DNA from: Methanomicrobia archaeon
Lineage (GTDB): Archaea; Halobacteriota; Syntropharchaeia; Alkanophagales; Methanospirareceae
Assembly (NCBI GenBank): GCA_016928455.1
Contig: JAFGKP010000092.1
Location: forward strand, 1 to 12,735
Length of the DNA: 12,735 nt
Direction: 5' to 3'
Positions 4,907 through 12,106 of this stretch are shown here, in pieces. Both the position numbers and the translations under genes were made by a program. Under the pieces are notes generated by a model, which was not told the origin of the DNA, did no database searches, and worked only from the letters and a program-made list of their open reading frames with translations. Each line of letters begins with the position of its first letter. Position 1 is the stretch's first letter.

Positions 4907-5752
4907 ATGTCCAACAAGAGGCCGAAACGGATCGGAATAACCTGTAAAGGGCGATCTGAGGATCTTGCAGTGGTACTGCAGCTCGTGGCCGCGCTCGAAG
5001 ATCAGATTTCAATCGTCCTCGACGAGACGACGGCTGCAAAGCTGCAACGGGAGGGAACGCGCATAGCTGATATGGACGTTGATCTGCTCGTCTGTGTCGG
5101 CGGCGACGGGACGATTCTCCGGGCTCTGCACGCGGTGAAGAGCACCACTCCAGTGCTCGGTATTAATACGGGTGCCATCGGGTTCTTAGCGGAGGTGCAG
5201 CCGGAAGCCAGCGTTACGACGCTCACGAGCTTGCTGCAGGGGTTTGAGGTCGGGCCCAGGGAGCGGCTCGCCGTCCATATCGCCGGCAAAGCGGAAACGA
5301 TGCCGTACGCAATGAACGAAGTGGTTGCTATTACCTCACGACCCGGGAAGTTGCTCCACTTTGCTATACTCATTGATAACGAGGAGCTGGAACGGCTGCG
5401 CGCGGACGGCGTGATCTTCGCCACGCCGACCGGGAGTACCGCGTACGCCATGAGCGCCGGTGGTCCGATCGTCGATCCCGGGGTGAATGCCGCGATTATC
5501 GTGCCCATCGCGCCCTTTAAGCTCTCTGCGCGACCCACCGTCGTCGACATTGAGAGCAAGATCAGTTTCCAGTTGCTGGAGGAGAAGGCGGCCGAGCTCG
5601 TCATCGATGGGCAATATTACCGCGCGATTCGAAAAGAAGAGCGCATAACCATTACCCGAGGTGAACCTGCCTTTTTCGTCAAACTCGGGGATAAGCACCT
5701 CCTGAAACTCCGCCATAAATTACGCGTCGAGGACGAGCGGGTGGTTGGTTAG
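4907..5752 (+). CDS. nadK: NAD kinase (ATP-NAD kinase)
   Basis: A 281-residue cytoplasmic enzyme that phosphorylates NAD to NADP. The motifs are all present: GGDG at 65-68 (nucleotide binding and catalysis), NE at 137-138, and TPTGSTAY at 173-180 followed by SAGGP. Length is typical of the bacterial/archaeal family. The C-terminal VIDGQ and basic stretch are also typical. The ATG directly abuts the NAC stop (TGAATG) with CAGGA as a weak ribosome site inside the NAC end, so translation is probably coupled. Nothing in the sequence links NAC and NADP metabolism functionally; the pairing seems to be an expression arrangement. Confidence 0.95.
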   Translation: MSNKRPKRIGITCKGRSEDLAVVLQLVAALEDQISIVLDETTAAKLQREGTRIADMDVDLLVCVGGDGTILRALHAVKSTTPVLGINTGAIGFLAEVQPEASVTTLTSLLQGFEVGPRERLAVHIAGKAETMPYAMNEVVAITSRPGKLLHFAILIDNEELERLRADGVIFATPTGSTAYAMSAGGPIVDPGVNAAIIVPIAPFKLSARPTVVDIESKISFQLLEEKAAELVIDGQYYRAIRKEERITITRGEPAFFVKLGDKHLLKLRHKLRVEDERVVG

Positions 5753-5822
5753 TTAGTGGAATAGAACAAGAAGGTTGATATAGTGTGAAGGTGAATGTGT
5801 GTAGAGGAGAGGAGAACCGAAA

Positions 5823-6080
5823 ATGGGAAAGATATCGGTACTGAAGTTGAGCAATAAGCGGGTGGTGGACTCAGACGGTAGTGAAATGGGCACGCTGCAT
5901 AATATCGTCGCTGATGCGAGCACCGGGTTGCTGCGCGAGCTCGTGGTCAGACCTTCGGATGAGCTGGACGCGAGCAAGTTCAAGGGGGAGGACGGTTACG
6001 TCTTCATCCCGTTTGATGCCGTGAGCGCGGTGAAAGACGTCATCGTGGTGGACACGCAGAAGATCCGTGTACGGGCGTGA
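5823..6080 (+). CDS. PRC-barrel domain protein
   Basis: An 85-residue protein that is one PRC-barrel: KISVLKLSNKRVVDSDGSEMG, then a DASTG turn and LRELVVRP, ending in FIPFDAVSAVKDVIVVD. This small single-domain type is widespread in Euryarchaeota; the barrel is an adaptor or RNA-processing fold (as in RimM), but no specific job is known for these stand-alone copies. GGAGAGGAGAA precedes the ATG as a ribosome site. Its last two codons and stop lie inside the acceptor stem of tRNA-Arg on the opposite strand, so the two transcripts converge and overlap by nine bases. Confidence 0.9.
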   Translation: MGKISVLKLSNKRVVDSDGSEMGTLHNIVADASTGLLRELVVRPSDELDASKFKGEDGYVFIPFDAVSAVKDVIVVDTQKIRVRA

Positions 6081-6146
6081 CGGGATTCGAACCCGTGATT
6101 TGCAGCTTAGGAGGCTGCCGCCATATCCTTGCTAGGCCACACGCCC
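6072..6146 (-). tRNA. tRNA-Arg (anticodon CCT)
   Basis: A full cloverleaf. Acceptor GGGCGTG/CACGCCC, D-arm GCCT...TGGC, anticodon stem GCAGC/GCTGC with loop CTCCTAA (anticodon CCT, reads AGG), T-arm ACGGG-TTCGAAT-CCCGT, discriminator G. CCA is not encoded and there is no intron. The 3' end overlaps the stop codon of the PRC-barrel gene. Confidence 0.95.
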
Positions 6147-6181
6147 CATGACCCTGTACGCTGAACGACCGCCCGACCGAG

Positions 6182-6202
6182 AATAAAGAGTGGGTTATTT
6201 AA
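6182..6202. promoter_or_regulatory. Back-to-back TATA boxes for tRNA-Arg (-) and the DHH nuclease (+)
   Basis: TTTATT on the minus strand (6182-6187) sits about 38 bases before the tRNA-Arg 5' end. TTATTTAA on the plus strand (6195-6202) would start a transcript near 6224, giving the nuclease a leader of about 40 bases. The two promoters are within 20 bases of each other. Confidence 0.55.
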
Positions 6203-6264
6203 GAAAAGGCTTCCTCTTTTCGAATTGTTTAGACTGCTCTCGGTACGTCTTTCGTTCAGTTCTC

Positions 6265-7686
6265 ATGGCAACACTGCAGAAGAGCGTGGAAACCGCAGCG
6301 AGAATTATCGCCCGGCACGACTATGCGCGGGTTATTTCGCACTACGACGCAGACGGCATTACCTCCGCGGGTATTCTGTGTACTGCGCTGTTGCGACAGG
6401 GTATTCAGTTTCACATAACGATCGTCAATAAACTGGAAGACTCGTTCGTTCAGGGCCTGGACGATGATTTGATACTGATTTGTGATATGGGCACGGCACA
6501 GTCTGATGTGCTCGCAGAGCATCTTAAAGAGCGCGCAGTGGTCGTTATTGATCATCACGCACCCTCTGCGTCCGTTCCTGTACTGAGCACCCCGTCTTCA
6601 GTCCTCATCAATCCCTGCTGTCTCAACGCTGCTGATGCACGGGACCTGGTCAACGAACGCGGAAGCACCATATGCGCTGCGGGACTCTCGTATCTCGTGG
6701 CACGGCGGCTCTCAGGCGAAAAGACAGGTAATATCGACCTTGCAGGGCTTGCAATCGCCGGCACGATGGGTGACAAGCTCGACCTCAGCTCAGGTGTGAA
6801 CAAACTAATCGTGGACGAGGCGCTTCGCGAAGGTATCATTTCGATCAAAACGGGGCTGAAGTTCGGCGATGGTCAACTCCAGGAGCGTATGCTCTCGTCC
6901 ACCGATCCTTTTACTCCCCTGGCTGGCAAGCCTGAATGGGTTGCCGCATTATTGAATCAGGTAAAGATCGAGGGCACTCGAGAGGTGACCGATTTGACGG
7001 AAGATGAGGAAGCACGGCTGACTGAAGCGCTCCTGGCGCTCGTACGGGAATCGCAGCACACCGGGATCACCGAAGGCACGCTGGTTGGAACGACGTATCG
7101 CCTGCAGTGCGAAGTGATCCCGAATGCCTATGATTTGATGCGGGTGATTGACGCCTGCGGTCGCCTGGGTAAATCCGGGCTCGGAATCGGGCTCTGTCTG
7201 CGTGTGGCACGGTTGAGAGAAGAAGCGACCATGCTCTATGCGAATATCCAGACAAAACTCGTCTCTGAGTTGAATCGCTTGGAGCGCGAAGAGGGCACGG
7301 TAAAAGGGCTCACCAATCTCTACTACTTCTATGTGCAGGAGGGCGGCGTTACCGGTACACTGGCGGGCATCGTGGCCGAATATCTCTGCACCGATAAGCC
7401 GGTGATCGGGTTCAATAAAAAGGACCGGGTGGAGGAGGGCCGGCAGGTCGAGACGAAGATCTCCGGACGCTGCCACAAAGAGCTCCTCACGGACTCGACG
7501 GGTATCAACCTGGCCACGGCGATGGAAAGCGCAGCGAAAGAAGTCGGTGGATTCGGTGGCGGACACCCGGTAGCTGCGGGTGCGTCCATTCCCGATGGCA
7601 AGGAGGAGCAATTCATCACGATTCTCGATGCGCTCATCGGCAAGCAGAAGAAAGAAGAAGTGCGTGTCGAAACTGCGCGTACCTAG
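6265..7686 (+). CDS. DHH/DHHA1-family phosphoesterase, archaeal RecJ-like
   Basis: A 473-residue protein. The DHH domain (~10-150) shows HYDADG (H26, D28, D30), CDMG (D74) and IDHH (D96-H98), which bind two metal ions. The C-terminal DHHA1 domain shows GGFGGGHPVAAG (428-439), the nucleic-acid or substrate contact motif. This layout is that of archaeal single-strand nucleases related to RecJ, including the GINS-associated nuclease, which trims DNA or RNA 5' or 3' ends in replication and repair; the exact polarity and substrate cannot be read from sequence. The ATG at 6265 is preferred because a GTG at 6190 precedes the TATA box. No ribosome site is visible. It is divergent from tRNA-Arg and ends 64 bases before the Hdr operon. 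Confidence 0.88.
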   Translation: MATLQKSVETAARIIARHDYARVISHYDADGITSAGILCTALLRQGIQFHITIVNKLEDSFVQGLDDDLILICDMGTAQSDVLAEHLKERAVVVIDHHAPSASVPVLSTPSSVLINPCCLNAADARDLVNERGSTICAAGLSYLVARRLSGEKTGNIDLAGLAIAGTMGDKLDLSSGVNKLIVDEALREGIISIKTGLKFGDGQLQERMLSSTDPFTPLAGKPEWVAALLNQVKIEGTREVTDLTEDEEARLTEALLALVRESQHTGITEGTLVGTTYRLQCEVIPNAYDLMRVIDACGRLGKSGLGIGLCLRVARLREEATMLYANIQTKLVSELNRLEREEGTVKGLTNLYYFYVQEGGVTGTLAGIVAEYLCTDKPVIGFNKKDRVEEGRQVETKISGRCHKELLTDSTGINLATAMESAAKEVGGFGGGHPVAAGASIPDGKEEQFITILDALIGKQKKEEVRVETART

Positions 7687-7722
7687 CAGAGTCCTGTAAG
7701 ACGCAGGGCGGAACCAGAAAAG

Positions 7723-7729
7723 TTTATTT
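7723..7729 (+). promoter_or_regulatory. TATA box of the Hdr operon
   Basis: TTTATTT at 7723-7729 predicts a transcript start near 7750-7752, exactly at the GTG of 7751. The first gene would be leaderless, or have a 5-base leader if ATG at 7757 is used. The run of G at 7734-7739 would then lie outside the mRNA. Confidence 0.6.
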
Positions 7730-7750
7730 GCACGGGGGGCTGAGAAAGAA

Positions 7751-10465
7751 GTGCCTATGGGAGTTGCGGTCATCGGGGGCGGCATTTCAGGTATTTCCGC
7801 GGCACTCGATCTCGCCCATTCCGGGTTCAGGGTGTATCTCATCGAGCAGCGTCAGACGCTCGGTGGGAAGGTGGCTGAACTCGCAGAATGCAAAATCGGA
7901 TTAGCGCCGTGGCTCGCTGAGGTTGAGAACCATCCAAACATAGAACTCTTACTGGGGGGTACCGTAGAAGCACTCTCGGGCACGGCGGGCGATTTCCGAT
8001 TGACCGTCTCCGGCCGTGTACTTGCGGTTGGGAGTATCATTTTGGCGCCGGGCTATGAGATCTTCGAGAACGTTTCCTCAAGTTATAATCTTGACCATCC
8101 AGATGTCATTACCACGCTGGATTTTGAACGAATGCTGCGGGCCGCAACGAAGAGCGGGGAGCTGACTCGGCCCTCAAATGGCCAGCCTGTTCGTAAAATC
8201 AGCTTCATCCAGTGCGTGGGCTCGCGCTGCACGGAGAATGAGCTCTGCTCCACCGTTTGCTGTGCTTGTACCGCGCGTGATGCGAAGATTATCAGGCAGC
8301 GATTCCCCCAGGTTGAGGTCGCGGTCTTTTACATTGATCTGCGGGTCTTTGGCCGGGATGAGCAGCTGGTGGAGGAGCTCAAGAACGACCCCGGCGTGCG
8401 CTACATTAAGTCGCGCGTGCCTGAAGTTATTCCTTGCGGTAGCCCTGTTCACATGGATACACCGAGCGGCGAGCCATTGCTCCTCAAGTATGAGAACTTT
8501 GCAGCGGGGACGATCGAGCAGCAGGCATTTGATCTGGTAGTGATTGCTGTTGGCCTGCTGCCTTCGAAGACGCTGAACGAGCTTACCGAGATTCTCGGTG
8601 TCATACAAGATCCATTCGGCTACCCAGCAACGAGTGCCACAAATCCCGTGGAGACGAGTGTGCCCGGGATTTTTGTCTGTGGCTGTGCTAACGGCCCGAT
8701 GAGAGTACAGGAAAGCGTCGCGCAGGGCAGTGCGGCGGCGGTGAAGGCCGCGCGATTCGTGAAGCGCAGTGATCAGCACGCGGAAACGCCACAAAAGCAT
8801 GCCCCGGTGGGCGAAGCGCCACGAATCGGCGTCTTTATCTGCGGCTGCGAGGGCGAGATCAGTAATAACGTTGATATCGCCGTGCTCGCGGAGCGCGTGC
8901 GGAGCCACGATACCGTTGTGCACGTTGACACGGAGTTGACAACGTGTGAAACGGCAAAGGAGAAGATAACGCGCGGCGTGCGTGAACATCATCTGAACAG
9001 GGTCGTCTTTGCCGGATGCAGTCCGCGGGATAGTGAATCGTTCCTGAGTGCCGCGTGTGCGAACGCAGGACTACCCCCGTACTCGCTGGAGATTGCGAAC
9101 ATACGGGAGCAGTGTGCCTGGGTACATACTCGCGAGGCTGCGACCGAGGTAGCGGGCGAGCTCATCACGATGGCGATCGAGCGGGTGCGGCATCAGCCCG
9201 AAGAGGTTATAGAACGGTACCCGGTGATCCCGAGAGCGCTCGTTATCGGTGGCGGCGTGTCCGGAATGACCGCAGCGCTGGAGATTGCAACTGCCGGGTA
9301 CGAGGTAACGCTGCTAGAAAAGGCGTCTGAACTGGGCGGCGCCCTGAACACGGTTTATGCGTTTCCAACAGGTGAACGGGCATCTGATGTTTTGGCCCGA
9401 CTCAAAGCGGATGTGATCAGGAACGAGCGGGTAACCGTTTATACAAACGCTGAATTGACCGATTGGTGGGGGCGGCCGGGCGCATTCACGGCGCGGATAC
9501 GTACTGCAGGTAGTGACGAGGAAATCGAGTGTGGTGCCGTCGTCGTCGCAATAGGAACACAAGCAGTTACTCCTCTCGGGTGGCTTGGCTACGGAGCAGC
9601 TAAAAACGTGGTCACGCAGGCCGAGTTTTCTGCACTGCTTGCCGCCGATACCGCGGTCGCAGGCACTATCGTCATGGTACAGGATGTGGTCCATAACGAA
9701 GGCGTGTATCCAAAATACACCAGTATCGAGCTGGTAACCAATGCAATACGGGCGAAGGACTGTAATCCCGACGCACAGATCTTCGTGCTCTACCAGGAGA
9801 TGAAGACATACGGAATAGGGGAATTGAAGTACAAGGAGGCGCGCGAAAAAGGGGTGATCTTCGTCCGGTACACACAGGACCGCCCACCAGAGTTGAACGC
9901 CGGGATTATCGCGGTCTTTGACATGGTTCTGGGAGAAGAACTTCAGATAAAGCCTGACTTGATCGTGCTCAGCACGCCGATGGTGCCCTCAACAGGGCAT
10001 GAGCATTTGCATGAGCTGCTCGGCATTCCCATGAATGAGCAGGGCTTCTTCATCGAAGCACGAGAACGACCACGGATGAATTTCATGTCCGTTGACACGC
10101 CAACCAGGGGCGTCCTGGTCTGCGGCTCTGCGCTGTTTCCCACCTCGCTCGATGAGTGCATTGTGCAAGCAGGTGCGGCGGCCTCACGAGCATGCAGCAC
10201 GATCCTCGCACACGAGTATCTTACCCTTGATCCCTGGATTGCGCGTGTGGATGAGCTACTGTGCCGCGGCTGCGGACTCTGTGCACAGGTATGTGAGTAC
10301 AATGCGATCACCCTGCAGGAATCAGACGGATTACCGATCGCGACCGTTAGGGAGGCGATCTGCCAGGGTTGCGGTGCCTGTGCCGTTGCGTGCCCAGCCC
10401 GAGCTATCAGATGTCGCACGTCCACGGTGGAACAGTTCATCGCCATGATCGAGGCGATCGCCTAG
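7751..10465 (+). CDS. hdrA: Double-module heterodisulfide reductase subunit A (HdrA-HdrA fusion)
   Basis: A 904-residue flavoprotein carrying two HdrA-type modules. Module 1 (~1-345) starts with an FAD-binding GGGISG and LGGK and holds the HdrA cysteine motif C155-VGSR...C166-x3-C170-C171. Module 2 begins with the HdrA N-terminal cluster domain (~357-480; C364, C399, C423 in GCSPR, C455 in REQC), then a second FAD fold (VIGGGVSG, ~494) and a C-terminal two-cluster ferredoxin (C838/841/844/848 and C871/874/877/881). The motif equivalent to C155-C171 is gone in module 2 (QDVV at 644-647). The inserted ferredoxin seen in methanogen HdrA is absent in both modules. HdrA carries the bifurcating FAD and passes electrons to HdrCB and MvhD. 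The start is GTG 7751 (leaderless) or ATG 7757. QmoB-like proteins are the nearest alternative. Confidence 0.9.
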   Translation: MPMGVAVIGGGISGISAALDLAHSGFRVYLIEQRQTLGGKVAELAECKIGLAPWLAEVENHPNIELLLGGTVEALSGTAGDFRLTVSGRVLAVGSIILAPGYEIFENVSSSYNLDHPDVITTLDFERMLRAATKSGELTRPSNGQPVRKISFIQCVGSRCTENELCSTVCCACTARDAKIIRQRFPQVEVAVFYIDLRVFGRDEQLVEELKNDPGVRYIKSRVPEVIPCGSPVHMDTPSGEPLLLKYENFAAGTIEQQAFDLVVIAVGLLPSKTLNELTEILGVIQDPFGYPATSATNPVETSVPGIFVCGCANGPMRVQESVAQGSAAAVKAARFVKRSDQHAETPQKHAPVGEAPRIGVFICGCEGEISNNVDIAVLAERVRSHDTVVHVDTELTTCETAKEKITRGVREHHLNRVVFAGCSPRDSESFLSAACANAGLPPYSLEIANIREQCAWVHTREAATEVAGELITMAIERVRHQPEEVIERYPVIPRALVIGGGVSGMTAALEIATAGYEVTLLEKASELGGALNTVYAFPTGERASDVLARLKADVIRNERVTVYTNAELTDWWGRPGAFTARIRTAGSDEEIECGAVVVAIGTQAVTPLGWLGYGAAKNVVTQAEFSALLAADTAVAGTIVMVQDVVHNEGVYPKYTSIELVTNAIRAKDCNPDAQIFVLYQEMKTYGIGELKYKEAREKGVIFVRYTQDRPPELNAGIIAVFDMVLGEELQIKPDLIVLSTPMVPSTGHEHLHELLGIPMNEQGFFIEARERPRMNFMSVDTPTRGVLVCGSALFPTSLDECIVQAGAAASRACSTILAHEYLTLDPWIARVDELLCRGCGLCAQVCEYNAITLQESDGLPIATVREAICQGCGACAVACPARAIRCRTSTVEQFIAMIEAIA

Positions 10466-10486
10466 GAGGAGCGTATGCAGTCATGA
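10465..10486 (+). promoter_or_regulatory. Ribosome site with a three-codon mini-ORF overlapping the next start
   Basis: GGAGGAG (10465-10471) is ideally spaced for an ATG at 10475, but that frame is only ATG CAG TCA TGA. Its stop overlaps the true ATG at 10483 (ATGA). The true start is 11 bases from GGAGGAG, which is also workable. Confidence 0.6.
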
Positions 10487-12105
10487 CCGAAGAGGACTTC
10501 GAGCCGCGGATTGTCGTATTTTGCTGTGCCGGATGCGCGTATGCGAGCGCGGACCTGTCAGGAGCCACGAGACTCCAGTACCCACCGGGAGTACGAATCG
10601 TGCGCGTGCTCTGTGCGGGCCGCGTAGACCCCTACTTCGTGCTCCGTGCATTTGAACGCGGGTTTGACGGGGTTCTGATCGCGGCCTGTCATCCGGGTGA
10701 CTGCCGTTACCACTCGGGTAACGAAAAGGCCGCGCAGCGCGTCCAGATGCTTAAAGACTTGCTGGGAGCCATCGGGATCGACGAGAAACGTTTGCGCCTT
10801 GAATATTTCGCATCAGTCGAGGGCGGGAAGTTCGCGCACAAGATTACAGAGTTCGTAAACGAGGTGCGGAACCTGGGCAGGAACGAGGTACGGGTAGAAC
10901 GGCCCAAAGACGCGCCCGAGGAATTAGAGAGCATCATCGCTGATACCGCGGTATATTACTGCGCAGAATGTGGTAAATGTACCTCTATCTGTCCCGTTTC
11001 AGAAGCAAAACCCTTCTCGCCCCGGGTTACGGTCGGCCAGGCCCTCTTCGGGTTCACAAACGACGTGGAGCAGGTAGCCTTCGATTGCCTCACCTGCGGG
11101 CGCTGTGGGGATATCTGTCCCGCGGTGGTTGATTTCCCTGAATTCATACGGCGCGTGCGCCGGCGGCTGCTCTTTGAGAGCTACGAGCCGAACCCGAGTC
11201 ATGGCAACCTCTTCGTCTCAGCGGCACGTATCATGTCGCAGACCGAGGTGGATGGCGGGATGAGACGCGCTCTGTTTAAAGAGCTCAAAACAAGCGCGCG
11301 GGGTGAACTGGTATACTTCACTGGCTGCGCACCGCTCTATCAATTCCTCTTTAAGGATATTGGATGCGCGGTGGATCTACCCTTTGAGCGCATTGGCGCG
11401 GAGATCGCGAGTATCCCGCGTGATGCGGTCTTCTTACTGAATCGTGCCGGCGTAACGCCCGCGATTGCAGAGCGCGAGAAGTGCTGCGGGCACGACCTCT
11501 ACTGGATCGGCGATGACGAGACCTTCCGGGCGCTTGCCCGATACAATGCCGCACTACTGAAGGAGACGGGTGCGAAGCGCGTGGTCTGCTCATGCCCCGA
11601 GGGCTACTGGATACTGAAGCAGAAATATCCGGAATTCGTGGAGTTCGACTTCGAGGTGCTGCACATCTCCGAGCTCCTGCAAGAGCTGGTGGTGCGCGGT
11701 GACCTGCAACTCGGCTCAGCGCCGGCGGACCGTGAGCGAATAAGTGTCACGTACCAGGATCCCTGCAGGTTGGGTAAAATGCTCGGCGTGTATGACGCTC
11801 CACGATACCTGCTCCACGAGACGGGATTTACCGTTAACGAGATGGTACATGCACGCGAGATCGCGAACTGCTGTGGTGGTCCGAACGCGTGGGTGGGCTG
11901 CGGTAGTGTGCATCGGCGGATGCAGCTGACCCGGTTGGAGGAGGCAACGGCAACCGGTAGCGAGCTGCTCGTGACTGCATGCCCGAAATGTCAGGCGCAC
12001 CTGCGGTGTGCGCAACTGGGTGAACTCCCGCAAGGCCGCGATGTGAAGATCGAGATAAAGGATTTAGTTACCGTGCTCGCCGAAGCGGTCAGGGAGGTGC
12101 ACTGA
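10483..12105 (+). CDS. MvhD-HdrC-HdrB fusion protein
   Basis: A 540-residue cytoplasmic iron-sulfur protein with three parts. Residues 1-~135 are MvhD (C14, C15, C18, C44 in CAGRVDP, C69 and C74 in CHPGDC), which binds a [2Fe-2S] cluster and links Hdr to a hydrogenase or formate dehydrogenase. Residues ~145-240 are HdrC with two [4Fe-4S] motifs (C160/163/166/170; C202/205/208/212). Residues ~275-540 are HdrB/HdrD-like with two CCG domains that hold the noncubane clusters where disulfide is reduced. CCG2 is complete (C428, C463-C464, C500-P-K-C503). CCG1 has C282, C334-C335 and C371, but Gly374 replaces the last Cys. The start is ATG 10483, 17 bases after the hdrA stop. It is the second gene of the Hdr operon. 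Confidence 0.92.
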   Translation: MTEEDFEPRIVVFCCAGCAYASADLSGATRLQYPPGVRIVRVLCAGRVDPYFVLRAFERGFDGVLIAACHPGDCRYHSGNEKAAQRVQMLKDLLGAIGIDEKRLRLEYFASVEGGKFAHKITEFVNEVRNLGRNEVRVERPKDAPEELESIIADTAVYYCAECGKCTSICPVSEAKPFSPRVTVGQALFGFTNDVEQVAFDCLTCGRCGDICPAVVDFPEFIRRVRRRLLFESYEPNPSHGNLFVSAARIMSQTEVDGGMRRALFKELKTSARGELVYFTGCAPLYQFLFKDIGCAVDLPFERIGAEIASIPRDAVFLLNRAGVTPAIAEREKCCGHDLYWIGDDETFRALARYNAALLKETGAKRVVCSCPEGYWILKQKYPEFVEFDFEVLHISELLQELVVRGDLQLGSAPADRERISVTYQDPCRLGKMLGVYDAPRYLLHETGFTVNEMVHAREIANCCGGPNAWVGCGSVHRRMQLTRLEEATATGSELLVTACPKCQAHLRCAQLGELPQGRDVKIEIKDLVTVLAEAVREVH

Positions 12106-12106
12106 G

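Noticed and set aside
5002..5604. Minus-strand open frame (200 codons) opposite NAD kinase
   Set aside because: Ser/Ala/Pro-rich antisense frame without any domain signature; NAD kinase motifs are on the plus strand.
6949..7842. Long minus-strand open frame (297 codons) opposite the DHH nuclease
   Set aside because: It lies fully antisense to a gene with strong family motifs, has no ribosome site or recognisable domain, and its low-complexity composition is typical of an antisense shadow in GC-rich coding DNA.
8174..8992. Minus-strand open frame (272 codons) opposite the first HdrA
   Set aside because: Antisense to a clearly coding HdrA region; Arg/His/Leu-rich with no motif or start signals.
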